This document shows positions 20,941-33,263 of a stretch of DNA of 64,000 nucleotides, in pieces (position 1 is the stretch's first letter; each line of letters opens with the position of its first letter). Position numbers and translations under genes: made by a program. The notes below the pieces were generated by a model. It saw only the letters and a program-made list of their open reading frames with translations, was not told where the DNA came from and did no database searches. Source of the stretch: Azolla caroliniana (taxonomy: Eukaryota > Polypodiophyta); NCBI GenBank assembly GCA_043228905.1, contig JBHGNT010000012.1:18104001-18168000 (forward strand), read 5' to 3'.

Positions 20941-23900
20941 TTAACCGGACCGATTTTTCGTTACGCCCATCTGGTGCCGGAGGGACCGGAAACGATCTGC
21001 CGAAAGACACTTGGTCATTCCATCTGCGACATTATCGGTTGTGGATATCTTCTGTAGACCGATTTTCCCTGAAATGACGCAGTCCCGAACGAAGTGATAT
21101 CGAACGTTGATATGCTTGGAGGCGTTGTGGTGAACCGGGTTTTTTGTCAAAGCAACAACACCCTGATTGTCGTTGTAGACAACTGGAGCCGAGTCGGACT
21201 CGACCTGTCGAAATGTGTGCGCCAGCCGACCGAGCCATAAGGCTTCTTTTGCCGCGTCGGATGGAGCTACATATTCCACTTCGGTCGTTGAGGTGGCTGT
21301 GCACTCCTGAAGTTTCGACTTCCACGAGATTGCTCCATTGCCGAATTTGAAACAGTATCCGGTTGTTTATTTCCGACTCTCCACACAGCTGGCGAAGTCC
21401 GAGTTGGTGTAACCGACTATGCCTGAGGTTGAGTTTGGGCCGAAGAGAATGTCGTGGTCTTTTGTGCAAGCTAGATATTTGAACACATGCTTGACTGTGT
21501 TCCAGTGCAATCGGCCGGGGTTGTGCATGAATCTGTTGACGACTCCTACGATGTGAGAAATATCAGGCTATGTCGTGACCATCGCGTACATAAGGGAGCC
21601 GACTGCTGGTGCATACGGTACCGACTTCATATCTTCCCCCTCCGGACCGGATGTCGGGCAGTCTCGTTGAGACAGCCGAAGGTTAATGGGGAGCGGGGTT
21701 GAAGCAGACATGGCCGAGTGCATGTTGAAGCGTTCCAAGACATGTCCGATGTAATCAATTTGAGACAAGAAAAGTTGTCGTTGATCGCGATGCCGACTAA
21801 TCTTCATACCAAGTATTTGTCTTGCCGGACTAAGGTCCTTCATGGCAAACTTCAACCGTAGTTTTCGAATGAGTTCGGGGAGCTCTCCGGCATGCCGGCC
21901 GGAGAGGAGCATGTCGTCCACGTAGATGATGAGGAAGACGGGAGACTCGTCTTGAGCTGTTTTGGTAAAGAGACAGTGGTCCTCATTGCTCTTTGAGAAG
22001 CCGACCGATTGGATGAAGTCGTCGAACTTCTTGTACCATTGTCGGGGTGCTTGTTTCAGGCTATAGAGCCTTTTCCTGAGTCGGCAGACTAGATGTTCCT
22101 GGCCGGATGCCACAAAGCCTTTCGGCTGCTCCATATAGATTTCCTCCTGTAGGTCACCGTGGAGGAAGGCCGTTTTTACATCTAGCTGAATCAACTCCAA
22201 GTTTTCGGCGGCCACGACGCCGAGCATGAAACGAAGGGTCGTCATTTTCACCACTGGTGAAAAGATCTCGTCGAAGTCGACGCCATATTCTTGTCGGAAT
22301 CACTTCGCAACTAATCTGGCCTTGTACTTTGGGTTGGTCGAGTCGGACGTCTCTTTTAGTCGATAGACCCACTTACATAGAAGAGCACGTTGATTCTTCG
22401 ATAATTCGACTAAGTCCCATGTCTTGTTTGCCCGAATGGAGTTCATTTCCAATTCCATCGGCAGATGCCATGTGGCTGAATCGGCAGATGCTGATGCTTC
22501 TTTGTAAGATGTCGGTTCGCCGGCATCGGTAAAGAAAATCCTGGGAGAGTACCTCTCCGGAGGTTGCGACAGTCTCTCGGATCTGTGAGGTATGACTGGA
22601 CTAGTCGCGCCGGGTGTCAATGTCGGATGGTCGGGAGCCGAGCCATTCGACTATGCTGAATCAGTGGATTCAGGACGAGAGGTGTCGGTTACCCGTGAAA
22701 CCGATCTGGTGTTGTGGGCTGGGCCTTCATGAAGGGTTGGCACTTCGGACAATATTACCCTTCGGACTTCAATAGGCCTTTTGGCCGTTTTATGCATAGC
22801 CGACTCATTGAACACGGCGTCCGAACTTCGGATGATTTGTATGTGCTCGGGGTCCCAGAGTCGGTATCCGATCTTGCCGTCGGGTCCATATCCAAGGAAA
22901 ACACATTTCCTTGATCTTGGTAACTTTGAGTTTCCGGCGATCGTCTTTCGGTATGAGGGTGTATGCCTCGCAACCGAAGATCCTCAGCTTGTCATTATTC
23001 GGCTTACTGCCGGTCCATACTTCCTGAGGTATTTGAAGTCCTAGAGGTCTACTTGGTGACATATTTATTATGTGTACTACCGTAAGTAGAGCCTCCGCCC
23101 AGAAGCCATTCGATAGTTTGGAGTGTTGGAGCATGGATACTATGCATTCTTGAATCGTCTGATTCATGTGTTTTGCAATTCAGTTCTGCTCTAGAACATA
23201 GGGTGTCGTATATTCATGTCGAATGCCGCGTTCCCGGCAAAATTTGACGAATTCGTCAGACTTGAATTCTTGTCCATTATCGGTTCGAAGACATTTTAGT
23301 TTCTGACCAGTCTGGTTTTCGACCATTGTAAGACATTCGGAGAAGATCGAGAACACTCGATCTTTGGTTCTAATGGGGTAAGCCCACACCTTCCGAGTCG
23401 AGTCGTCAATAAAATTGACGAAGTACGAAGCACCGCCGAGAGACTGATGTGGCATCGGGCCACAGACGTCCGAGTGGACCAAATCGAGGGGACTTGATTC
23501 TCTTGGTGTTGATGTCGGATGTGATGCGGCTACCTATTTGCCGTACTGGCAATGCTCGCAGAATTGGTGATCCGAGATGGAGAGTTTGGGGATGTAACCG
23601 GGTCTGGATAGGTGCGTTATGCTGGCCTTGCTAAGGTGTCCAAGTCGTCCGTGCCATAATGATGACACGGGGATATCAACCAAAAATAAGTCACCCTCTT
23701 TGAGTGTGACATATAAAGGGTACAGAGAGTGTACCTTCGGTCCTCGAGCAAGCAGGAGGTTCCCTTTGTGGAGTGTCCACCCTCCTGATGAGAATCCGGC
23801 ACGAATGCCGGCTTCGTCAAGTTGTCCGACTGAGATCAAGGGACTTGAGAGCTCAGGAACATGTCAGACATTGTGTAGTACGAGTGCAAAGCCACCCGGA

Positions 23901-24060
23901 AGGTTGAGCTCTATGGTGTCGATTCTGATTATAGCACAGTGCTGCGAGTTTTCGACTCAAACTGAGTCGGAGCGCCGGTCCGAGTATTGCCGAAACTGAG
24001 ATCGGTGAGGTGTCACATGATACGATGCGCCTGAGTCAAGAAGCCATGTGCTCGATTCCT
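20941..24060 (-). pseudogene. pol: RE7 pol: protease, integrase, RT, RNase H
   Basis: Reading leftward: protease LLDSGASYHVT (about 24020-24045); GAG_pre-integrase WHGRLGHLS and CEHCQYGK; integrase core (HSDVCGP, CLRTDNGQEF); RT (YKARLVAK, LDVKTAFLHGDL, IIYVDDMLLSG near 21930); RNase H (KNPVHHNASKHINVRYH, NVADGMTK). Stops or frameshifts occur near 22300, 22655, 22905, 23180, 23535 and 21565. In the RNase H the motif WLGRLAHTFRQ is preserved. Not functional. Confidence 0.85.
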
Positions 24061-24178
24061 CAGTCGCAAGCAGAACCTCTGATTCAATTGGGTTCTCTAT
24101 GAACAGTATGTTCGGGTCGGTCGTCAAAATTTCGGTTGAAGAGCCGACGTAGTTGACCTCCTCATGTCGGCTACTCTT

Positions 24179-24930
24179 CTAATCTGCTCTGTGAGCTTTG
24201 TCGGTTTTTGCTTTGAGTGCCCGGCAGTCGGCTTTGATGTGTCCCAGTTTCTTGAAGTAGTTGCAGATTCGGTTGTCTCGGGACTTGCTCCGGCTTCGCT
24301 CATTGTTCGGCGGTCTGGAAGAACTTCCCCGGTTGTTCGATCGGTCGGTCAAACCTTGTACTACGAAAGACTTTCTCCAAGTTGCTTTAGTCAAGATTGC
24401 GCTCGTGACTTCAGAGTACTTAACGGCAGCTGTTGAAGCGTTGCACACGGTTGTAATGAAAGTTTCCCATGAAGAGGGGAGGCTACTCATGAGTATCATT
24501 ACTGTGAGTTCATCCTCGATTGCCGTCCCCTGAGATGAGATTTGGGAGCTTTGGGAGCTTATGCTTTCGTACTCGTTGAGGTGTGCTTGAACCGAATCAG
24601 ATTCTTTCATCCCAAGTTGTAGAGGTGCCAGATCAGATACATCTTTGTTGCGGCGACCTTCTTTTCATAAGTTTCCGACAGTGTTTTCCAAAGTTCAAAC
24701 GTTGTCGTGCATGATTGCACTGTGAAGTACACTGACTCTAACAAGTGCATCCAAATCGTGGCTTGGACGATTCTATCTAGCTTTAGCCACTCATTTGCCT
24801 TGTATGCTTATGGAGGATTTTTATTCTTAATCGGGTCTATCTGACCCTTGACTATGAGATAGTCCTGCATTTGTTCCTTCCAGAAGTTGAAGTTCGAACC
24901 GTCGAACCTCCTTAAACTCATCTATAATGA
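24179..24930 (-). pseudogene. gag: RE7 gag
   Basis: The C-terminal 143-codon frame (24179-24610) has the copia capsid features LGMKESDSVQAHLNEYES and LTVMILMSSLPSSWETF. The knuckle CNYFKKLGHIKADC has lost its second Cys (Phe). Upstream to about 24930, shifted frames still give FNFWKEQMQDYLIVKGQ and an AxxMYLIWHLYNL-like helix. Confidence 0.75.
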
Positions 24931-25321
24931 GCTGGATGTTAATGCCATCTAATTCGGTTTCAGTTGGGAAGACTCGGTTTGGAGTTGACTACGAACCTTA
25001 GTGGGGTGCAGCCAGTCGGCTCACTCGATATCGTTCTAGTCGGTTTTGAACCCGAGTCGGTTTGGTTTCGGATACTTGTTGCTGAACTTGCTTGGAGTGA
25101 CTCTGGTAACTTGAGGGACAGAACCGTCTGGTCTTCCCGAATGTTGTCGAGTCGGAGTGAGCCCGGTTAGCTTCCGATTGTATGCCGAATACCGATTATG
25201 CGAAACCGATTGTTTGGGCTGATTTTGCTTCGGATGACTGCAACGATGAGAGGAACGGATCCAACTGGTCCTCCCGAATGTCGATCAGCCGAGTGAAGCA
25301 CGAATTTGGTTGGTTGTTTCC
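24931..25321 (-). other. RE7 leader remnant, no gene seen
   Basis: About 390 bp between the start of RE7 gag and its partial 5' LTR. There is no ORF of note and no PBS. Short words such as GTCGGTTT and CCGAATGT recur, suggesting decayed duplicate leader sequence. Confidence 0.4.
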
Positions 25322-25381
25322 TGAACTTGGGCTGTCCAAGGGGACAGTATGAATACGGCCATTATACACTCGTATTCGACA
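25322..25381 (-). repeat. RE7 5' LTR, 60-bp terminal remnant
   Basis: TGAACTTGGGCTGTCCAAGG through CGTATTCGACA matches 20692-20740 with few changes. The rest of the LTR is deleted. Confidence 0.75.
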
Positions 25382-25449
25382 CACAGGCTCGCCGATTCGG
25401 CTCAGGCTTATTCAGCCGATCCGGATCTGGTTGAGCTTGCTGCTCAACA
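25382..25449 (-). repeat. RE8 3' LTR, terminal remnant
   Basis: AGGCTCGCCGATTCGGCTC through GCTGCTCAACA matches 41070-41130. It is followed by the PPT complement CTCCCCCTCAAG at 25450-25461. Confidence 0.75.
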
Positions 25450-25812
25450 CTCCCCCTCAAGCTCAACTTGAGGTCGGATCGTAGTGTCAGTCACCATGGC
25501 AGCTGGTCCTTGCACCCAGCTCCTTCTAGCGTCACTCCACCTTGCTCGCACTCCTCGTCAGGTTCGGTTCCGTTTTCCGCGACCCTTCTAATTCTGCGCA
25601 CCTCGACCTCAACAAGCCCAATTCAGCTCCCTCGCTGCTGTGACTTCAGCGCTTGCCGATTTGCCGATTGCTTCGTGTGGCATTGACTTTTGCTGCCTTC
25701 TGATCCTCTTGGCCTTGAATTGATCCGGTGAATCCGTCTGTTGAATTGAATCGGCTGTCTCTGATTCGTTCCAGATCTTGTCTGAATCGGTCGCTCCCGA
25801 TTCGTCTTCCGG

Positions 25813-28800
25813 TTACAAGCCCTTCACTACATCGGACCAGGTCCGGGTCTTGGCCTTCTTCTTCCGGTCGGCTCTGTCCTTCTTGACTCTGCCGTTGCTG
25901 CGGCTTGTTCCGACTTGTTCGGATGTGTCAACTTCCTTTGTCGACTCGGCTCCTTTCTTCTTCTTGTCTCTCGCTTTGTCGGTTCTTCCCTCACTGGCAC
26001 AATCGCAATCGATAGTTTCTTTGCCTTTGCTCCATTCCGGTGTCTTTGCCCATTCTCCCCTCAAGTGTGGCACGTCGAGATGCTGAACACCAAGCATTTT
26101 GGTGAAGTGCTGCAACTTGACTGATTCGAGCGGTTTGGTGAAGATGTCGGCAACTTGCCAATCCGTATGAACATATCGAAGTTCGACTTCACCGCTCAAT
26201 TCTATGTGCTTTGTGTGAGCATGGAATACGGGGTTCTTGGCGAGTTGCATGCTGCTTATTTGTCGCAGTAGATCAGGATCGGGGTCGACACTTCAATCCA
26301 CAGGTCTCGCAGGAGTCGCCGAAGCCAAATGGCTTCACAGGTGGCAACAGTAGCGCCCCGGTATTCAGCCTCAATGCTCGAAAGGGCCAGTGTTGGCTGT
26401 TTTTTGCTGCTCCACGCAACAGCCGTGCTACCAAGTGAAAACATATAGCTGGAGGTCGATCGGTGATCCGATGCATCGCCAACCCAAGCGACATCGGTGT
26501 AGCCGACTACCTCTTCGGTTATACCATGCCGGTATAACACTCCCCAGTCCTTCGTGCCGCTCACAGATCGCAAAATTCGATGCGCGCACAGAATGTGATC
26601 CATGGTCGGCTTTTGCATATATTGGTTGATCACGCCGACTAGATAAATGATGCCGGGTCGGGTGATTGTCAAATATATAAGACTTCCGACGATTTGTCAA
26701 ATATATAATTTTTCTCATCGCAAGACGGTCTGGAGTCCGGACGGAGCTTCTGGTTCTGCTCCAGGGGTGTGGAGATCGGTCTGCATTCTGTCATGCCGAA
26801 CTTGTATAGCATATTCAACACATAGTGTCTTTGTGAGAGAAATATGCCGTCGGGGGTTCGGATCACCTCGATCCCAAGGAAATAGTGAAGGTGCCCCAGG
26901 TCCTTCATCTGAAATGTGTTTGACATCTAGGACTTGACCCGACTCATTTCATTGAGTCCGGGTCCGGTGATGACTAGATCATCAACATACAACAAGATGC
27001 AAGCCGGATGAACAATGAAGAGTCGAACTTGGAGGCGACAAACCCCATCTTACGCAATCGGTGTGTGATTTTTGCATTCCATGCTCGGGGGTTTGCTTCA
27101 GGCCATAAAGTGACTTCTTCAACCGGCATACCGCCGACTTGTTCATCTCCGACTGGAAACCGGGGGGTTGGGTCATAAAGACGTCTTCTTCAAGATCTCC
27201 TTCAAGAAATGCATTCTTCATGTCCATCTGGTGAAGATGCCACCCCCTTGCCGCAGCAACCGCCAGCACCACACGAGCCGTCGTCATCTTTGCTACCGGA
27301 GCGAAGGTCTCGTCATAGTCGATTCTATGAGTCTCCGCGTATCCCTTCACCACTAACCGGGCCTTGTACCAGTTAACCGAACCATTGACATTGTACTTTA
27401 CCTTGTACACCCACTTACATCCGATTGGTTTACAGTGTCGGGGAGGGTCAACTAGGTCCCATCAAGTGCCCTCATTTCGTCCTTTGCTGCTTTTGCGTAG
27501 CTCTCCGGCTCACGCACTTCCGTCACCTTGGTCATGTACGCATAGTGATGCGCCATGTACTCATCGTACCCGTACCGCTTCACGGGATTCTTTTGGTGGA
27601 AAGACCGGCGTAACTTATCGGTACTCGGTTTGAGGCCCTTCTTAGCTGGTTCGGTCTTCATTGCCGAAGATCCGCCTTCTTCTTTTTCGGAGTCGGATCC
27701 GCTCCGATCCGACTCACCATTACCAGTCTCATGCTCCGATATCTTCCCCTTCCCCTTTTCCTTGCACGTGAACCGTCTCCTCGAATCCTTGCACGGGGGG
27801 AACACGACAGAGTCTCCATTACTCACCGGTTCATCCTCCGACTGGTCTGTCTGATCCAGTCGCTCGTTCAGCTCGCTCAACCGAAACGATTCCGGACTCA
27901 CATCTAGAGTCTCGAACCCTTCGTCTTCTAACTGGACCGGTTCCGCCTCACTAGCCTCATCCTTCGGTATCGGGTCGGGGTCGGAAGTCAGAGCCGGTAA
28001 TGCATACCATGATGCCATCTCATCAAACTCAACATCCTGACTAACTCGGACCTGCTTCGTCCGGGGGTTATAACACTTATACCCCTTTTGTTCATGCGAG
28101 TAACCGACAAGGATGCATTTCTCCGACTTTGCATCCAACTTCCTCTGCTTCTCATCCGGCACATGCACATATGCAATGCTACCGAATATCCGAAGGTGTC
28201 TCAAATTCGGCTTGCACCCGAAATACAACTCATGCGCGGACACCTTGTCACCAATCCGGTGTTGGATATAGACAACCATCTAGACCACCTCGGCCCATCG
28301 GCCCAGTAGAAATGGGGCATGCTCTTCTCCTCCAGCATTGCCCTTGCCGTGTTGATAATTGACCAGTTCTTCCTCTCGGCCACACCGTTTTGCTCCGGTG
28401 TGTATCTGCAGCTGAGCTCTCTCCGAATTCCTTTTTGCTGCAGATAATTGTTGAATTGGCTAGAAAAATATTCTTTTCCACCATCCGACCGCAAGCACTT
28501 GATCTTCCTCTCCGTTTCTCGTTCAACCAAGCTTTGTAGGTTCCGGAAACACTCGAAAACTTCGCTCTTCTGCTCAATGAGATAGATCCATGTGTGCCGG
28601 TTGTAGTTGTCAATGAAGGAGACGAAGTATCGACTCCCGCCAAGACTAATGTTCTGTGTCGGTTCCCATACATCCGAATGAATAAGGTCGAGCTTGTTAT
28701 GGCTATGGCTTCGTTCGGTGGGGAATGTAAGCCGAGTTCGTAGGCTTCACATATTTGGACCTTCTGGCCATTGAACTTCGGCAAACCAAAAACTACTTGT

Positions 28801-28851
28801 TTCGTTTGCAGGTCTTGTAGCCTCTGGTAATTGATGTGGTCGATCCGCTTG
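25813..28851 (-). pseudogene. pol: RE8 pol: integrase, RT, RNase H and charged C-terminal tail
   Basis: Reading leftward from RE9: integrase core (CLRSDGGKEYFSSQF, YTPEQNGVAERKN), linker (KCILVGYSHEQKGYKCYNPR, intact here but deleted in RE10), RT (ETFAPVAKMTTARVVLAVA, MDMKNAFLEGDL, YGLKQTPEHG), RNase H (YTDVAWVGDASDHRSTSSYM, NPVFHAHTKHIE, VADIFTKPL). It ends with about 100 codons of Lys/Arg/Glu-rich tail (25813-26110). Frames shift near 26255, 26670, 26930-26980 and 27410-27450; the YVDDLVIT motif falls in the broken stretch near 26960-26985. Confidence 0.82.
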
Positions 28852-29135
28852 TGTTGGGTATGTGAGGAAGAGTGGGAAACACACAAGAAGCTCAAAGAAA
28901 GAAGCACTCACACAAGGAAGGCAATGGCTGGAATAGCTCTCTATTGATGAATGTTACTAAAAAAAAATAGGAGCTGAAATATATATCCCTAAGTACTAAG
29001 TACCACCACATATGAGTGACTCATGTATGTGGTAACATGGGGAAAAAACCTCTAGCCAGCACTAGAGTAAAAAGTGCCCATGTATAGGGAAAATGGTTCA
29101 CATCAAAGCTACTAGAGGAACACGCAAGTGTAACA
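28852..29135 (-). repeat. RE9 3' LTR, 284 bp
   Basis: TGTTGGGTATGTG...CAAGTGTAACA. It differs from the other LTR at two C/T positions (near 28939 and 28973). Confidence 0.95.
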
Positions 29136-29181
29136 AACCCCCCTGGAGCGAATGATGTGAACATGTACAAGGAGTGACAGA

Positions 29182-32100
29182 TCAGCCCCCACAAGGCAAT
29201 AAGCCTAAAGCTTTGCGAAAAGCTTCAAACTTTTCTCGTGGAAGAGCTTTGGTGAATATGTCTGCCACGTTATCTTGTGTAGGCACATATACCAAATCAA
29301 TATCTCCTGCATGAAAGCGCTCTCTCACATAGTGATAATGCACCTCAATGTGTTTGGTCCGTGCATGAAATACAGGATTTCGTGCAACAGCCAATGCACT
29401 CTGACTATCTGTGAGAATACGTGTAGCAACTTCAATCTCCATGCAAAGATCCATCAAAAGGCGTCTTAGCCATATACACTCCACTGTAGCTGTGAAAACT
29501 GCCCTGTACTCAGCTTCACAACTTGATGTCACCACTGTAGGTTGCTTTTTACTCAACCAAGATATACATGAGTTTCCAAAGAAAAAGCAATTACCACTAG
29601 TGGACACGCGAGTATCATAACAACCAGCCCAATCACTATCTGTAAAAGCATGCAAGCATGGCTGAGTATCTCTGCCATAAAAGAGACCCAAGCTCAAAGT
29701 GCCTCTAAGATATCTGAACACACGTTTCACTGCTTGCCAATGCTTAGTGCCAGGGCTATGCATGAATCGACTCAATTGGGAGACTGCATACTGTATATCC
29801 GGCCTTGTATTGCATGCATATATAAGACATCCCACAGCTTGTTGATAAAGAGAAGTATCAAACGCATCACTAGAATCCTCAACAGAGAACCTAAATCCTG
29901 TCTCCACAGGTGTATAAACCGGCTTGCAATCCTCAAAGTCAAAACGCTGAAGTAGTTTTTCAACATACTTTCCTTGATGCATAAACATTCCCCCCTCAAC
30001 GGATACAAACTGGATGCCAAGATAGTAGCTCAAAAGACCAAGATAAGTGACTTCAAAAGTATGCTGCAAATCAGCCATAAGAAAATCGAGTTTTGCATCA
30101 CATGACCCAGTCAAGAGTATGTCATCAACATAAAGAACGAGCACTAGAAGATCAGCCCCATCTTTGCGTACATAAAGTGTGCTTTCAATCGGACTACATG
30201 TGAAGCTAAGAGAAATCAAGTGCTTATGGATTTTTTCATACCATGCACGCGGAGCTTGCTTTAGACCATACAAGGCCTTATGCAAGCGACAAACCATATG
30301 CTCTTTCTCTTTCGTAGCAAATCCAGGAGGTTGCTTCACATAAACCTCTTCTTGCAAATCACCATTTAAAAAGGCTGTTTTTATGTCCAATTGATGCATT
30401 TTCCAACCTCTTTGGGCAGCCAATGCAACCACGGTACGAATGGTAGTCATGCGTGAAGTAGGTGCAAAAGTTTCCTCATAATCAATGCCATATTGTTGGG
30501 CATATCCTTTGGCAACCAATCTAGCTTTGTAGCGATCAATACTACCATCGGGCTTTCGTTTAATCTTGTAAACCCACCTAGTACCAATCACATTCTTTCC
30601 TTTTGGCAATTCACATAACTCCCAAGTACCATTTTTATGAATGGAATCCATTTCTGATTGCATAGCACTCATCCAATGTGGATCATCACATGCATCTTCA
30701 AAAGTAAGTGGCTCCTCATTACATGCTATTGCAACAATAGAATAATCCACAAAATTACCTGATGCATGGCGAGAGCTTGATCTTGTTTTACCAAGTAAAG
30801 GTGCACTCAATTTGCTATCTTGCAAAGTTTGTTTCAGCCACCTCGGCATAGTTTGTGACCTCTCGATAGCCATACGTTCATTATGTAATACATCTTCAAT
30901 ATGTACATCATGCGTGGGCTGAATTTCATGCTCATTTTCAGCCACATTTGGTTGGACATTTCGTGCATTTTCAACACTTATTTGCTGGAAATTTTTATCC
31001 CTTTGAGACTCACTTGGCTGGTCTACATGTCCATGGTCAAGCGTAGCACTTTGGAACAAAGGCATGAGTGTATCAAACACATCTTGTGAGCTAACTGTTG
31101 GTTGTTTTTTGCATTCAAGAAAAGGGAAAGCTGAATTTTCAGCAAATACCACATCTCGACTCACAATAATTGTGTCCGTCAATGGATGATACAAACGATA
31201 TCCCTTACTTTCCGCACTATAACCAACAAATATGCATTTCTTTGCCTTGTCATCAAGTTTGTGACGTTGTTGTGATGGCACAAGAGCATATGCCAAACAA
31301 CCGAACACACGCATATGACTAACCATAGGTTTATGTCCATTCCAAGCCTCATATGGCGTAATGACTCTCAACGCTTTTGTAGGGCAACGATTCAACACAT
31401 AATTTGCACACATAACCGCTTCCATCCAAAACTTGTTAGGAAGATGCTTTCCTTTAACCATACATCGTGCCATCTCTAAGAGTGTTCTATTTTTGCGTTC
31501 TGCAACACCATTTTGTTGAGGTGTATATGGCACCGTACATTGATGTAAAATACCTCTCTCACAAAGAAAAGCATTAAACTCATGTGACATATATTCGCCA
31601 CCACGATCCGTGCGTAGAGTCAAGAGCTTATTTGCGGAAAAATTTTCAGCCATAGCTAAAAATGATTTGAAGCAAGAAAAGACTTCATTCTTTGCTTTCA
31701 TAGGATACACCCATGTATGACGAGTAGCATCATCAATGAAGGTAACAAAATATACATGCTTTCCAAAAGATGGAGTCTTTACAGGACCACACACATCACT
31801 ATGAACAAGTTGTAATTTTCTTGTAGTGTGTGTATGACTATCTTTTGGAAAAGAAGCACGATGCATTTTTCCAAGAATGCAACCTTCACATGCATGTTTT
31901 TCAATGGACTCAAGTGTAGGCAACCCAATAACCATATCCTTCTTTTGCAAGTGAAGCAAACTATTGAAGTTCAAGTGACCAAAACGAGCATGCCAAAGCT
32001 CCATTTCAGCCATGGAAGAAGTATGTACAGCCAAGGCATTTAGAGAAGCCCTCTTGTATGTATCTAAACGGTACAAGCCATTGCATAATGTACCGGACAT

Positions 32101-32550
32101 CACGATAACATCACCATTGCTATAATCGTGAACCATGCACTTATCATCAACAAAATGTACATGAAGTCCGGCTTTGGCAATCAAAGGAACCGAAATTAAG
32201 TTCTTCTTGATACCGGGCACATACAATACATTCTTTAAGATGACAACACCTCCATTTGCAGCCGAAAGCTCAATTTCTCCTACTCCAATGATAGGATAAG
32301 AGGCATTGTTTGCACACACCACATGTCCACCTTTGGGTGCATCTTTCAAGGATGCAAAAAAACTTTTGCATGAAGTAATGTGCTTTGAAGCACCACTATC
32401 AAAGAACCAATCCGAATCAATCTCACTTACAACCATACATTTAGAGTGCAATGATGCATCATAATGATATGTAACAACACATGCCCAATAATCTTGAGCC
32501 ATGTTGGCCTCATCACTCTTTGCACTTGAAACATTTTCAGAAATGGTCAT
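29182..32550 (-). CDS. pol: RE9 pol polyprotein: protease, integrase, RT, RNase H; intact 1122-codon frame
   Basis: From the N-terminus: protease FFDSGASKHIT (residues about 50-60); GAG_pre-integrase WHARFGHLN and HACEGCILGK; integrase D,D,E motifs (HSDVCGP, LRTDRGGEY, QQNGVAERKN); RT (KARLVAKGYAQQYGIDYEET, LDIKTAFLNGDL, LYVDDILLTG); RNase H (FTDSDWAGCYD, SSCEAEYRAV, HARTKHIEVHYHYVRE, NVADIFTKALPREK). No internal stop or frameshift. The listed Met is internal to a longer gag-pol frame: a TAA at 32594-32596 separates it from gag. All catalytic motifs are present, so the enzyme could be functional if expressed. Confidence 0.92.
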   Translation of the reverse strand: MTISENVSSAKSDEANMAQDYWACVVTYHYDASLHSKCMVVSEIDSDWFFDSGASKHITSCKSFFASLKDAPKGGHVVCANNASYPIIGVGEIELSAANGGVVILKNVLYVPGIKKNLISVPLIAKAGLHVHFVDDKCMVHDYSNGDVIVMSGTLCNGLYRLDTYKRASLNALAVHTSSMAEMELWHARFGHLNFNSLLHLQKKDMVIGLPTLESIEKHACEGCILGKMHRASFPKDSHTHTTRKLQLVHSDVCGPVKTPSFGKHVYFVTFIDDATRHTWVYPMKAKNEVFSCFKSFLAMAENFSANKLLTLRTDRGGEYMSHEFNAFLCERGILHQCTVPYTPQQNGVAERKNRTLLEMARCMVKGKHLPNKFWMEAVMCANYVLNRCPTKALRVITPYEAWNGHKPMVSHMRVFGCLAYALVPSQQRHKLDDKAKKCIFVGYSAESKGYRLYHPLTDTIIVSRDVVFAENSAFPFLECKKQPTVSSQDVFDTLMPLFQSATLDHGHVDQPSESQRDKNFQQISVENARNVQPNVAENEHEIQPTHDVHIEDVLHNERMAIERSQTMPRWLKQTLQDSKLSAPLLGKTRSSSRHASGNFVDYSIVAIACNEEPLTFEDACDDPHWMSAMQSEMDSIHKNGTWELCELPKGKNVIGTRWVYKIKRKPDGSIDRYKARLVAKGYAQQYGIDYEETFAPTSRMTTIRTVVALAAQRGWKMHQLDIKTAFLNGDLQEEVYVKQPPGFATKEKEHMVCRLHKALYGLKQAPRAWYEKIHKHLISLSFTCSPIESTLYVRKDGADLLVLVLYVDDILLTGSCDAKLDFLMADLQHTFEVTYLGLLSYYLGIQFVSVEGGMFMHQGKYVEKLLQRFDFEDCKPVYTPVETGFRFSVEDSSDAFDTSLYQQAVGCLIYACNTRPDIQYAVSQLSRFMHSPGTKHWQAVKRVFRYLRGTLSLGLFYGRDTQPCLHAFTDSDWAGCYDTRVSTSGNCFFFGNSCISWLSKKQPTVVTSSCEAEYRAVFTATVECIWLRRLLMDLCMEIEVATRILTDSQSALAVARNPVFHARTKHIEVHYHYVRERFHAGDIDLVYVPTQDNVADIFTKALPREKFEAFRKALGLLPCGG

Positions 32551-33263
32551 GCCGGATTCCTTCTTCTTCTCATTGCGCTTAACAAGCTTTCTACATTATT
32601 CAATTGTATGGCCAACCTTTCGACAATATTTGCATTTTTTCTTCTTTTGCAAATCACCATCATTAGAGGAATAAGTGAAAGAGGGAGGTTGAGGCTTTGG
32701 TTTTGAAGAACCAAAAGCTGAACCATGCTTGCCTTTTCCTTTTTGTGAGATAGCAAGTGCTTGTGTTCCCTCTATCAAACCACTTCTATTCACTCTAGAT
32801 TGTTCTTCTTGCAAAAGAAGAGACACAACCTCATCAAATGCGTACATATCCGTATTCCCTTTTGCAACCAAACGAATAGTAGTAGCAAAGCTATGAAAAG
32901 ATTCGGGTAATCCTTTCAACAACGTAGAGACAAGTGATGTATTCGAAATGATCTCATCAATGTTTGCCAATTGCTCTTTCAAATCTTTAATGCGTGTCAC
33001 ATACACATATACCGACTCATTGTTGGTGGAGTAGATGAAGTCACTGTGCTCGAAGATGAACCTGTATCTGTGATAGTAGACTGTGAAGTAGTAGGACCGG
33101 CGGGGCGTCGATCTACATCTACCACTATGTTCCATAGTTGTTTGGCAACAAGAACGTGTTTCATCATGTAGGACCACATTGGATAGTTTGTCCCATCAAG
33201 CTTGTCTTCAGCTTGAAGCATGCCAAACAAATCACCATTGTTTGCCATTTTACCAAAGAACAA
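32551..33263 (-). pseudogene. gag: RE9 gag, broken by one stop and one frameshift
   Basis: It starts with MANNGDLFGMLQAEDKLDGTNYPMWSYMMKHV (split over the first frame from 33263). It is frame-shifted near 33000-33020, then reads VTRIKDLKEQLANIDEI and LVSTLLKGLPESFHSF. The CCHC knuckle CKYCRKVGHTIE-stop-C (about 32590-32630) has a TAA just before its last Cys. The usual middle capsid helices seem missing, so an internal deletion is likely. Confidence 0.75.

Larger units (their letters stand above)
20388..25381 (-). mobile_element. RE7: minus-strand Ty1/copia element, truncated at its 5' end
   Basis: 3' LTR (20388-20740), PPT (20741-20755), RNase H, RT, integrase, protease and gag are in copia order reading leftward. 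Only 60 bp of the 5' LTR survive (25322-25381) and its PBS is gone. Many stops. Confidence 0.85.
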
